This document shows, one piece after another, positions 15,589-24,253 of a DNA stretch of 32,298 nt. Within the stretch, counting starts at the first letter, position 1; each line of letters opens with the position of its first letter. The DNA comes from a virus. The stretch covers positions 1-32,298 of IMG/VR virus record IMGVR_UViG_3300031975_000128. One strand, given 5' to 3'. The notes beneath the pieces were generated by a model, which was given only the letters and a program-made list of their open reading frames with translations, was not told the origin of the DNA and ran no database searches. The position numbers and the translations under genes were made by a program.

Positions 15589-18086
15589 TGAGTTTTTTCT
15601 TTGAAGAAGATACAGCTATACAAGTAAAAAGCACAGAAAGTATATCTAAAGGCGAAAGAACTGATTTTATGGAAAATGCTAGTAAAGCATTTAACGCATT
15701 CCGTAGATCAGAAATATTTACATCTGAAGGTAATAACCAGGAAGAAGAATACGTTAATATAGTAAACATATTAACTGCTGCGGGTCATTCAGATTACATA
15801 TCTCCATTAGAAGTTAATACAGATCCATTAAGTGAAGATGGCGACATGGGCGCAGTATTTAAAACTAGAGACGAATTACAAAAAAATTTTTGGGATCAAG
15901 TTGCAGTATTACAAACTACTGATGAAAATTTAAAAAATAAATTAACAGAAGCGGGTTTAGATAATTTTGAGAATATGCAAAAAACTATTGCAACTAAAAC
16001 TCAAAACGCCTGGAAAGATTATACTGAAGTAAACGAAAGAGCTACTACTGCTGGATGGTGGGGTGGCATGGGTGGTATGGCGGGAGCTGCATTTACAGAT
16101 CCTATTATGCTTATGACTATACCAATATCTTTTGGTTATTCTGTACCCGCTGGTTTTAGTGCCGCTGCATTAAAAATTGGATTAATGGAAGGTATTATAG
16201 GTGGTGTTGCAGAAACAATAATACAGTTAAAAGCACAACCATACAGAGCAGAATTAGGTTTTGAAGATGCTGGTTTTGTAACTGGTGCAAAAAATGTTGG
16301 AATGGTTACACTTGCATCAGCTACATTATCTCCATTACTATTTGGTACATTTAAAGCATTTGGTAAAGGTATCGATGTAGGTAAAAAGTTTTTACACAAA
16401 CAAACTCCAGAAGATCTACAAACTATTTTTAAAGAAATGGGAGAAATAAACCCCAAACTAAAAGATAAAGATTTAACAGAATTTGAATTACCAAAAAAAG
16501 ATAGTCCGTTTGAAGATACAGCTCCAGCTAGGGTTGAGCATAACGAAAGATTAGATACAGCAGCAAGAGCTATTGAAAATGGAGAACCCGTAGATTTACC
16601 ACCAATAAGATCCACGTTAGAAACACCAACACCAACTAAAATAGAATTTAACGATATAACTGCAAGCAACCCAGCTATTAAAAATACTTATGATGGTGTT
16701 AATAGATTAAAAGTATTTACAGAAGATAAAGCTCCTATAACTGTAAAAATGTTAGAAGATATATCTAAAGATGATTTAAACAAAATTTTAAGAGCAAATG
16801 AATTAGGTTTATATAAAAGTCGGCCAGAAGTTTTAATTGCTGCTGATATGACAAAAAATTTTACCAATAAAAAAGGTAAGATTAATTATGAAAATGCACA
16901 ATTTTTTATACGTAAAGAATTAAAAGGTACTGAAACTTTAGATGAGCTTTTACAATTAGAAAGATCTACAAGAGTTACAGAAACACCAAAGGTTGCAGAA
17001 GTAGAAACTGTATCTAAAAACTTTAATAAAGAGCCAACTAGATTAGCTGACGATCAGAATAATGTAAGAGATTTTGATGTACCTAATGAAGCAGCTTATA
17101 GAAATCAAGCCTCAAATATTGAAAGATCTGTATTTGATGTATCTACTTCTTCTTCCATTAGAAGTGTTGCTGGAGCTGGTGCAGCTGCTAAAACATCGCC
17201 TACTGTATTATCAGATGCAACCCAAGTTTTAGCTAAAGGTTCCCAAAAAACAGAAGCTACTCCAGTATCAGTTTTAGCTAATGCTAATACAGTTCCACCA
17301 CTATTTCGTGGTTTAGATACAAGTAGGGTAGGTTCTAAAAGTGCCATAACTAATAAAACAATATATCATATATCAGATGATTTCAATACGATTTATAAAA
17401 CACTATCTGGAAAAAAAAATGAAGTTTTAAAAGAATTACAACCAATAGCTAATAAATATAATGGCGATTTAAAGGCAAGAATAAAAGCTATTAAAGAAAT
17501 TAATAAAAAATTAAAACATACAACAAACCCTAAAAAACCAGAGCATATATCAGATTATTTAGGAACTAGAATATCTGTAAAAACTATTCACGAAGCTAAA
17601 ATGCTTTTAAATGATTTAAACAAAGTTGTTAAATTTTTAGATGTAGATGATTTTTTAAATGATGCGGGTAGAGTAGTTGAAAGTAATACTGAATATAGAG
17701 CTATTCATGCACAAGTATTAACTAAAGATGGCTTTTCATTTGAGTTACAAATTAGATTGAAAGAGCTAGAGCCATTAACAAATAAATCTCACGAAAGTTA
17801 CAAAAAAGCATTTTCTAAAAAAGAAATGACAAATGAAGAATTTAATATATTACAAAAAGAATTACGATCAGTTAATAAAAAATTAAAAGCTAAATATTTT
17901 CAAATAAAAGATAAAGAATTTGCAAGATTAAAAAGTGAAGATCCATTAGATACGCCAATACCAGTTAGTCAAAGATTAGATGATGTTACTGGAGAAAGAA
18001 TACCACTAACTATAACTGCTAGAGAAGCTATTGAACAAGCAGCTAAAGATGAAACAATGTTAAACAGATTGAAAGATTGCGTATGA
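15588..18086 (+). CDS. Internal virion protein with C-terminal RelA/SpoT-like nucleotidyltransferase domain
   Basis: An 832-residue protein in the ejected-core gene cluster. Residues about 150-265 are Gly/Ala-rich and hydrophobic (WWGGMGGMAGAAF, VPAGFSAAALKIGLMEGII, NVGMVTLASATLSPLLFGTF), consistent with membrane insertion. A low-complexity, Thr/Pro/Ala-rich linker runs from about 280 to 590. Residues about 595-780 carry RelA/SpoT synthetase motifs in the right order: RIK (631-633, the ATP-site RxK), DYLGTR (656-661, metal-binding D656), EYRAIH (702-707), ELQIR (719-723, catalytic E719) and HESYK (735-739). In known RelA/SpoT enzymes these bind ATP, GDP/GTP and Mg and transfer pyrophosphate. 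I infer that an enzyme making (p)ppGpp, or pyrophosphorylating another substrate, is carried in the virion and delivered at infection. A hydrolase (HD) domain is absent. Confidence 0.8.
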   Translation: MSFFFEEDTAIQVKSTESISKGERTDFMENASKAFNAFRRSEIFTSEGNNQEEEYVNIVNILTAAGHSDYISPLEVNTDPLSEDGDMGAVFKTRDELQKNFWDQVAVLQTTDENLKNKLTEAGLDNFENMQKTIATKTQNAWKDYTEVNERATTAGWWGGMGGMAGAAFTDPIMLMTIPISFGYSVPAGFSAAALKIGLMEGIIGGVAETIIQLKAQPYRAELGFEDAGFVTGAKNVGMVTLASATLSPLLFGTFKAFGKGIDVGKKFLHKQTPEDLQTIFKEMGEINPKLKDKDLTEFELPKKDSPFEDTAPARVEHNERLDTAARAIENGEPVDLPPIRSTLETPTPTKIEFNDITASNPAIKNTYDGVNRLKVFTEDKAPITVKMLEDISKDDLNKILRANELGLYKSRPEVLIAADMTKNFTNKKGKINYENAQFFIRKELKGTETLDELLQLERSTRVTETPKVAEVETVSKNFNKEPTRLADDQNNVRDFDVPNEAAYRNQASNIERSVFDVSTSSSIRSVAGAGAAAKTSPTVLSDATQVLAKGSQKTEATPVSVLANANTVPPLFRGLDTSRVGSKSAITNKTIYHISDDFNTIYKTLSGKKNEVLKELQPIANKYNGDLKARIKAIKEINKKLKHTTNPKKPEHISDYLGTRISVKTIHEAKMLLNDLNKVVKFLDVDDFLNDAGRVVESNTEYRAIHAQVLTKDGFSFELQIRLKELEPLTNKSHESYKKAFSKKEMTNEEFNILQKELRSVNKKLKAKYFQIKDKEFARLKSEDPLDTPIPVSQRLDDVTGERIPLTITAREAIEQAAKDETMLNRLKDCV

Positions 18087-20623
18087 GCCAGTTTAGAAAA
18101 TGTATTATTAATGGTGCTAAAGAAGGTTTGATAAGTCAAACACAAGCTCACAAACTGCAAGATATGTTAAATGAGTTAGAGGATTACTTTCAATTTAAAA
18201 AAGGTTTAGATAGATCGGAAGCTCAAAGAGCTGCTGCTAAAAAAACCTACGATCAATTAAAAATAGAAAGTGCAGAAAAATTAAGAGCTACATTACTACA
18301 AAGAAAAGTAATGGATCAAATCCAGGAAAGATTATTAAATTATAGAAATAGTAAAGGCGAAGTAGATGTACCTAATGCAGTTAGATCTATGTATGCACAC
18401 GATAATTATTCAACTGAATTTAGTATTGAAAGATTAGTTGATATGGAAAGAGGTAAAGCTCACGCATTAATGAATAATGTTTTAGATCAGCTAGCTTATA
18501 AAATAGGTGGCAGACAAACTAAATTACAAAAAACTAATCTTAAATTAATGATTAGAGAATTAATGGGAGAAAATACTGGTAATAAAAATGCTAAACAATT
18601 AGCTGAAGCCTGGAAACAAACTGCTGAACATTTAAGAAAAAGATACAATAGTTTTGGTGGCAAAATTTTATCAAGAAAAGATTGGGGATTACCACAAATA
18701 CATGACACATTATTAGTTAGATCTGTAACTAAATCAGATTGGATTGATTATGTTTTACCTAAACTAGATCTTGATAAAATGACAGATGAAAGCACGGGTT
18801 TACCATTTACAGATAAAAGTATTCAAAAAGCATTAAATCAAGTTTACGATAATATTTCAACAGAAGGTATGGCAACTTTTAAACCTGGCACAAATTCTTA
18901 TGGTAAAACATTTGCTAATAGAAGAACCGATCACAGATTTTTAGCTTTTAAAAATGCAGATGCCTGGATGGAATATCAAACAAGATTTGGTAATCCAGAT
19001 CCATTTGTAACTATGATGGAACATATTAACGGAATGAGTAGAGATATAGCTTTATTAAAAACATTGGGGCCAAATCCAGATGCAACACACTCATTTTTAT
19101 TACAAACTATAAAGAAACAATCAATATTAGATACAGCCGCAGAAGCACAAGGTAAATTTAAAAGAAAAACTATTAAAAAAATTTCTGGTAGTGAACAAGA
19201 TAGAGCAAGTGCAATAACTGAAAGTATTAATAATTTATATGCCTATCACAAAGGTACTTTAAATCAGCCAGTTAATGCTACTATGGGAAATACATTTGCT
19301 GGTTTAAGACAAATACTAACTTCTGCACAATTAGGAGGAGCAAGTATTATGGCTCTTTCAGATTTTAACTGGTCAAGGATAACATCTAAATTTAATGGTT
19401 TACCATCTTTTAAAGCTAACAAAATGGCTACAAAATTATTATACGATGGTATAAAAAAAGATAGTTCATTAAGTAGAGTTGCTATGCGATTAGGATTAAT
19501 TGCTGAAATGCAATCAACAGTAGCTGGAGTTCAAGCAAGATATTTAGATGACATAGATACACCAATGTTAGCTAAAAGAGTTTCAGATGTAATTTTAAGA
19601 GGTTCTGGATTATCTCATTTAACACAATCTGGTAAATGGGGTTTTGGTATGTCTTTACTAGGAACGCTAGGAGACGAAAGCGGTAAAGTTTTTAATAAAT
19701 TAAACCCAGATTTACAAAAAGCATTAAATAAATATGGTATAGATGATGAGGCTTGGGATATTATTAGAGCTACTAAATTATATGATGCGGGTATTGATGA
19801 ACCTTCTATGGTTGGTAAAAATATAACTTTTTTAAGACCCGATGATATTCATGCAAGAGCAGATCTAGCTCCAGATATTAGAGAAGATTTAACAACAAGG
19901 TTAATGAATTTTGTTACTTCTGAAACTAACTTTGCTGTACCTACTGCATCTGCAAAAGGTAGAACTATTTTAGCGGGAAGTACAAAAAAAGGTACTGTAC
20001 CTGGAGAGCTTATGTCATCAGCTTTAATGTATAAAAACTTTGCAATTACATTAGGCTTTACTCATTTAGCTAGAGGGTTTCAGCAAGTAGGTTTAAAAGG
20101 TAAAGCAAAGTATTTAGTACCAATGATTATAACGGGTGGTGTTATGGGTGCTTTAGCTTATGAATTAAAACAAATAGCAGCTGGTAAAAAACCTACTGAA
20201 CTAAAAGATATGGGAGTTAGATATTGGTTAAATTCATTAGTGTATGGTGGTGGATTAGGAATTTTTGGAGATTTTTTATTTGCAGATCAAAACAGATATG
20301 GTGGATCTTTGCAGAAAACTATTGCTGGGCCAGTCGTAGGTTTCTTACATGATGCAATACAATTAACTATTGGTAATGTTATGCAGCTAGCTTCTGGGGA
20401 AAAAACTAATGCGGGTAAAGAATTAGCGGCATTTATACAAAGATACACTCCTGGTTCAACACTTTGGTATACCAGGTTAGTATTCGAAAGATTAATTATA
20501 GATACACTTGAAAGGTTAATTAACCCAGATTTTGATGCAGATAATAGAAGAAAAGAAAGAAACTTAAAAAAACGTACTGGACAAACGTATTGGTGGTCTC
20601 CAGGCGAAATTACACCAAATTAA
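18083..20623 (+). CDS. Large internal virion protein (gp16-position)
   Basis: A protein of 846 residues from ATG 18083, which overlaps the previous stop as ATGA; an in-frame TTG two codons upstream is less likely. The N-terminal 200 residues are helical and charged (QAHKLQDMLNELEDY, ERLVDMERGKAHALMNNVLD). The middle has RKDWGLPQIHD, FANRRTDHRFLAFKNADAWM and FGNPDPFVTMMEHINGMSRDIA, segments I recognise from internal virion proteins of marine podoviruses. The C-terminal third holds hydrophobic stretches (VPMIITGGVMGALAYEL, LNSLVYGGGLGIFGDFLF, GPVVGFLHDAIQLTIG) likely to enter the host membrane. I see no lysozyme-type transglycosylase motif such as T7 gp16 has at its N-terminus. A role in DNA ejection is inferred from position and composition. 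Confidence 0.65.
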   Translation: MSQFRKCIINGAKEGLISQTQAHKLQDMLNELEDYFQFKKGLDRSEAQRAAAKKTYDQLKIESAEKLRATLLQRKVMDQIQERLLNYRNSKGEVDVPNAVRSMYAHDNYSTEFSIERLVDMERGKAHALMNNVLDQLAYKIGGRQTKLQKTNLKLMIRELMGENTGNKNAKQLAEAWKQTAEHLRKRYNSFGGKILSRKDWGLPQIHDTLLVRSVTKSDWIDYVLPKLDLDKMTDESTGLPFTDKSIQKALNQVYDNISTEGMATFKPGTNSYGKTFANRRTDHRFLAFKNADAWMEYQTRFGNPDPFVTMMEHINGMSRDIALLKTLGPNPDATHSFLLQTIKKQSILDTAAEAQGKFKRKTIKKISGSEQDRASAITESINNLYAYHKGTLNQPVNATMGNTFAGLRQILTSAQLGGASIMALSDFNWSRITSKFNGLPSFKANKMATKLLYDGIKKDSSLSRVAMRLGLIAEMQSTVAGVQARYLDDIDTPMLAKRVSDVILRGSGLSHLTQSGKWGFGMSLLGTLGDESGKVFNKLNPDLQKALNKYGIDDEAWDIIRATKLYDAGIDEPSMVGKNITFLRPDDIHARADLAPDIREDLTTRLMNFVTSETNFAVPTASAKGRTILAGSTKKGTVPGELMSSALMYKNFAITLGFTHLARGFQQVGLKGKAKYLVPMIITGGVMGALAYELKQIAAGKKPTELKDMGVRYWLNSLVYGGGLGIFGDFLFADQNRYGGSLQKTIAGPVVGFLHDAIQLTIGNVMQLASGEKTNAGKELAAFIQRYTPGSTLWYTRLVFERLIIDTLERLINPDFDADNRRKERNLKKRTGQTYWWSPGEITPN

Positions 20624-20660
20624 TTATAGACAATAAAGTCTTTTTTAAATAAAGAGAAAC

Positions 20661-20697
20661 ATAGTGTAGGATTTTCATGCCTACAAACTATTTTTTT
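20661..20697 (+). terminator. Intrinsic terminator upstream of the tail fibre gene
   Basis: ATAGT-GTAGG (20661-20670) pairs with CCTAC (20680-20684) and, after a two-base AA bulge, ACTAT (20687-20691), with a nine-base loop. A run of T (20691-20697) follows immediately. This is a rho-independent terminator for the virion operon. A second, much weaker four-base stem, AGAC-aataaa-GTCT with T after it, lies at 20628-20646. The fibre gene therefore probably depends on read-through or on a promoter that I cannot pin down. Confidence 0.7.
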
Positions 20698-20717
20698 CAC
20701 AACCTAAAGTAAAAATT

Positions 20718-23700
20718 ATGACAATAAGTACAACAACTATAAAAAATTCGTATAGCGGTAATGGTAGCACAACTGCGTTTGCCTACACATTTCCTATTAA
20801 TACAACATCTGAAATTACAGTAATTGAAAGATCTGCTACTGGTTCAGAAACAATAAAATCTGAAGGTACTGGATCAACAAACTATGGTATAGTTGACAAT
20901 GGAGCTTCTGGCGGAACAGTTACTATGGTTACGGCTCCAGCATCTGGCACAACTTTAGTTATTAGACGTAATACAGATCTTACACAAGAAACTGATTATG
21001 TAGCAAACGATCCATTCCCAGCTGAAACGCATGAAGATGCTTTAGATAAAGCATTAATGCAATCACAAGAATTACAAGAACAATTAGATAGATCATTTAA
21101 AGTATCAAGAACTGCTACTATTACTACACCAGAATTTACAGAAGATGCTGCAACAAGAGCATCAAAAACTTTAGGTTTCGATAGCACGGGTAACGTACTA
21201 CAAACTGTCGCTGATTTCTTACCCGCTGGTGGAGATAGTGCAATGTTTCAATATTCAACAACAACTGCCGATGCCGATCCTGGTTCTGGAAAATTTAGAT
21301 TAAACAACGCAACAATTTCTAGTGCAACTGAAATGTATATAGATGATTTAGAATTTAATGGTACAGATGTTTCAGCATGGGTACAGAGCTGGGATGATGT
21401 TGCGGGTAACGATACTAATAGAGGAAGAATAAGAATTTCAAAAGCAAATACATTAGATACTTGGATGGTATTTAAAGTTACTGGTGCAATTACAGATGCT
21501 ACTGGTTATTCTAAAATAAGTTTAGTTTACATTGATAGTGCTGGTACTTTTGCAGATGATGATAAAGCATTTATTGCATTTGTATCATCTGGAGAAGATG
21601 GAGCTATACCTGGCTACTTTTATAAATTCGATACTGGTACATCTGATGCTGATCCTGGAGCTGGAGAGATTGCTTTTAATCACGCAACTTATGCAAATGT
21701 TACAGAAATATATATTGATGATGTTGATGCTAATGGTGCAGCAACTCAAACTGATACTGAAACTTGGGGATCATCAACTTCAACTATAAAAGGATTTATT
21801 CACATTGTAGATATTAACGATAGATCTACATACGCAAGATTTAAAGTAACTGCTGCGGTAACAGACGCTTCTGGTTATAATAAAATTACAGTTGTTCATC
21901 TTGCATCTAATAATACATTTTCAGCAGCCGATGAGCTGTCTGTTCATTTTACAAGAACAGGATTAAAAGGAGATACTGGATCACAAGGTATTCAAGGAAA
22001 TACTGGAACTGCTGGTTTAGCAATGACTTTTAGTAATTCAACTTCTGATGCAGATCCAGGCGCAGGCAAAGTAGCTTTAAATAATGGAACGTTAAGTTCA
22101 GTTTCTATTTTATATGTAGATGATGCAGACGATGCTGGAACTGACATATCTGGTTTTGTTCAAAGTTGGGATGATGTATCAAACTCTGCTGCTAGAGGTA
22201 TTATTCAAATAGTAAAAGAAGGAACACCAACAACTTTTGCAAATTATAAAGTAACTGGTGCTGTAACAGATGCAAGCGGATACACTAAAATTCCCGTAAC
22301 TCATATAGTTTCAAATGGTTCTTTTTCAAATGCAGATGGTATTGGAGTTAATTTTATATATTCTGGTGCAGATGGTTCTGGAGATGTTTCAACAGATGGT
22401 ACACAAACATTAACTAATAAAACTCTAACATCGCCTAAAATTGGTACTTCTATTTTAGATACCAATGGTAATGAATTATTAAAACTTACTGCAACTGGTT
22501 CAGCAATTAATGAATTAACTTACGCAAATGCTGCTGCTGGCAATAATCCTACTTTTACAGCATCTGGTGGAGACACTAATATTGGTGTATCAATTTTACC
22601 AAAAGGAAGCGGACAAGTTACAATAGATAATTTAACTTTTCCAGCAGCAGATGGTTCAGCAAATCAAATTTTAACAACTAATGGTTCTGGAGCTTTATCT
22701 TTTGTAGATAACTCTGGTGGTACAGATTGGCAATCAGCAGTCAAAACTTCAAACTTTACAGCAGCAGCTGGAGAAGGTTATTTTGTAAATACTGCTGGTG
22801 GTGCTTTTGAAATTGATTTACCAGGTTCTCCTAGTGTAGGAGATGAAATTGAATTTGTTGATTTTACAAGAAATTTTGCAACAGCTAATCTTACATTAGA
22901 TCAAGGGTCTTTAAAATTTCAAGGTTTTGCATCTCCAAAACCCGTTTATAGTACAGATGGTCAAAATATAAAAATAGTTTATTCTGGTTCAACGCAAGGT
23001 TGGATCCCATTAGTAGATGACGATGTAACTAATGAAACTCCACAAACATATTCAGTAGATTTTTTAGTAGTTGCTGGAGGAGGCGGTGGTGGACAAGATG
23101 ACGGAGGAGGCGGAGGTGCTGGTGGATACAGAACTTCTACTCAAGCAAGTCAGTCTGCTGGAAATACTATAACTGTTACAGTAGGAGATGGTGGAGCTAA
23201 TCGGACAGATGGTAGTGATTCATCAGTTTCTGGTACTGGTATAACAACAATTACATCTACTGGTGGTGGTAAAGGTGGAGATGGTGGGCCAAATACTGCT
23301 GCAACAGGTGGGTCTGGTGGTGGTGGTGGAAATACTAATTCAAATCCAGGAGCTTCTGGAAACACTCCAAGTACTTCTCCAAGTCAAGGTAATGATGGTG
23401 CTGCTGGTCAAGCCTCTGCACCAAGAAACGGTGGCGGTGGCGGTGGTGCTGGAGAAGATGGAAATACAGATGGTGCTGCTCATGGTGGAGATGGATTATC
23501 TTCTTCAATAACTGGTTCAGCAGTTACAAGAGCTGGTGGCGGTGGTGGTTCAACAAGAGTTGATGGAAACGCACGACCAGGCGGAGATGGTGGTGGAGGT
23601 AATGGTGGTTGTGATACCCCACAAGTTACAGCTACAGCTGGAACTGCAAATACTGGTGGTGGAGGCGGAGGAGGTGCTGGAAATACTCCTCAACAAGGTG

Positions 23701-23843
23701 GTGCTGGTGGAAAAGGTGTGGTTATTGTTAGTATGCCAGACGCAAATTACTCTGGAACAACATCTGGATCTCCAACAGTTGCTACAGGAGTTTCTGGAAA
23801 AACAGTTTTAACATTTACAGGAAGTGGGAGTTACGTATCATAA
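20718..23843 (+). CDS. Tail fibre protein: T7-type N-terminus, three beta repeats, collagen-like and Gly-rich tip
   Basis: A 1041-residue adhesin. The N-terminus (residues 1-135; YSGNGSTTAFAYTFP, LVIRRNTDLTQETDY, ALDKALMQSQELQEQLDRS) matches the virion-binding domain of T7-type fibres. Residues about 178-552 hold three related repeats beginning DADPG(S/A)G. A short collagen-like run GDTGSQGIQGNTG lies between repeats two and three. Next is an ILTTNGSGALSFVD motif that is common in phage fibres, and from about residue 784 a long glycine-rich domain (GGGGGGQDDGGGGGAGGYR, and more Gly blocks) closing with GVVIVSMPD and a short beta end. Such Gly-rich tips can form polyglycine-type bundles that bind receptors. 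Host recognition is the inferred role. The stop overlaps the next ATG (TAATG). Confidence 0.88.
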   Translation: MTISTTTIKNSYSGNGSTTAFAYTFPINTTSEITVIERSATGSETIKSEGTGSTNYGIVDNGASGGTVTMVTAPASGTTLVIRRNTDLTQETDYVANDPFPAETHEDALDKALMQSQELQEQLDRSFKVSRTATITTPEFTEDAATRASKTLGFDSTGNVLQTVADFLPAGGDSAMFQYSTTTADADPGSGKFRLNNATISSATEMYIDDLEFNGTDVSAWVQSWDDVAGNDTNRGRIRISKANTLDTWMVFKVTGAITDATGYSKISLVYIDSAGTFADDDKAFIAFVSSGEDGAIPGYFYKFDTGTSDADPGAGEIAFNHATYANVTEIYIDDVDANGAATQTDTETWGSSTSTIKGFIHIVDINDRSTYARFKVTAAVTDASGYNKITVVHLASNNTFSAADELSVHFTRTGLKGDTGSQGIQGNTGTAGLAMTFSNSTSDADPGAGKVALNNGTLSSVSILYVDDADDAGTDISGFVQSWDDVSNSAARGIIQIVKEGTPTTFANYKVTGAVTDASGYTKIPVTHIVSNGSFSNADGIGVNFIYSGADGSGDVSTDGTQTLTNKTLTSPKIGTSILDTNGNELLKLTATGSAINELTYANAAAGNNPTFTASGGDTNIGVSILPKGSGQVTIDNLTFPAADGSANQILTTNGSGALSFVDNSGGTDWQSAVKTSNFTAAAGEGYFVNTAGGAFEIDLPGSPSVGDEIEFVDFTRNFATANLTLDQGSLKFQGFASPKPVYSTDGQNIKIVYSGSTQGWIPLVDDDVTNETPQTYSVDFLVVAGGGGGGQDDGGGGGAGGYRTSTQASQSAGNTITVTVGDGGANRTDGSDSSVSGTGITTITSTGGGKGGDGGPNTAATGGSGGGGGNTNSNPGASGNTPSTSPSQGNDGAAGQASAPRNGGGGGGAGEDGNTDGAAHGGDGLSSSITGSAVTRAGGGGGSTRVDGNARPGGDGGGGNGGCDTPQVTATAGTANTGGGGGGGAGNTPQQGGAGGKGVVIVSMPDANYSGTTSGSPTVATGVSGKTVLTFTGSGSYVS
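21250..22373 (+). repeat. Three in-frame protein repeats in the tail fibre gene
   Basis: Units start near 21250, 21628 and 22027 (about 378, 399 and 346 bases). Each begins with (T/S)(T)(A/S)DADPG.G followed by a 5-10 residue strand, a (Y)(I/V)DD(L/V/A) strand, a W-containing segment (SWDDV in units 1 and 3, ETWGS in unit 2), F/Y.VT.A(I/V)TDA(T/S)GY.KI, and a closing strand. The DNA has diverged, so they are old duplications rather than recombining direct repeats. Confidence 0.75.
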
Positions 23844-24232
23844 TGGCTAGTTTTGCAAAAATAGGATTAAATAATAAAGTGATTGAAGTTCAATCAGTAG
23901 TTAATGAAGTTTTACATGATAGTAATGGTGTAGAACAAGAAAGCATTGGAATTGATTTTTTAAATAAATTAACTAGTTGGTCTATTTGGAAACAAACATC
24001 TTATAATACTCATGGTGGAGTTCACGATAATGGTGGCACACCATTTAGAAAAAATCATGCTGGTATAGGTTACACTTATGATGAAGATAGAGATGCTTTT
24101 ATACCACCTAAACCTTATACATCTTGGACACTTAATGAAGAAACTTGTTTATGGGAAGCACCTAGCGAAAAACCCAATGATGGCAATTCTTATATATGGA
24201 ATGAAGAAAATCAAACTTGGGATCAAATATAA
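23843..24232 (+). CDS. Marine-phage tail-associated protein (unknown function)
   Basis: A 129-residue protein with GLNNKVIEVQSVVNEVL, SWSIWKQTSYNTHGGVHDNG, TPFRKNHAGIGYTYDEDRDA, FIPPKPYTSWTLNEETCLW and EAPSEKP. I recognise this as the protein, strongly conserved in marine phages including T4-like cyanophages, that usually lies next to tail fibre or baseplate genes. The Trp/Pro/Tyr-rich composition resembles virion-associated chaperone or fibre-accessory proteins, but no experimental function is known to me. Its start overlaps the fibre stop, so the two are co-translated, in line with a fibre-related role. Confidence 0.65.
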   Translation: MASFAKIGLNNKVIEVQSVVNEVLHDSNGVEQESIGIDFLNKLTSWSIWKQTSYNTHGGVHDNGGTPFRKNHAGIGYTYDEDRDAFIPPKPYTSWTLNEETCLWEAPSEKPNDGNSYIWNEENQTWDQI

Positions 24233-24235
24233 TAA

Positions 24236-24253
24236 ATACTAAATTTTTAGTAT
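24236..24253. promoter_or_regulatory. Perfect inverted repeat over the start codon of the oxygenase gene
   Basis: ATACTAAA-TT-TTTAGTAT is an 18-base perfect inverted repeat whose last two bases are the AT of the ATG at 24252. There is no Shine-Dalgarno sequence in front of this start. In RNA the tiny two-base loop is strained (the inner A-T pairs would open), but the stem could still mask the start. As DNA it could be an operator. Confidence 0.4.

Noticed and set aside
16136-16669. A 177-codon leftward ORF inside the RelA-domain virion gene
   Set aside because: It is a mirror of the strong codon bias of the sense gene; it is Ser/Val/Ala-rich without motifs and lies fully within a convincing gene.
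18077-18082. TTG start for the 848-residue form of the last internal virion protein
   Set aside because: The ATG at 18083 overlaps the preceding stop as ATGA, the arrangement used repeatedly in this operon, and adds no loss of conserved sequence.
23263-23811. Two rightward ORFs (82 and 91 codons) in the glycine-rich part of the fibre gene
   Set aside because: They arise from the GGT/GGA codon runs read in another frame, giving Val/Leu/Glu-rich low-complexity sequence. They could only matter if frameshifting occurred, for which no slippery site with a structure was found.
20718-23843. Collagen-type substrate of the nearby hydroxylase
   Set aside because: The Gly-x-x run in the fibre is short and contains no proline in the usual position, so a direct prolyl hydroxylation link is not supported.
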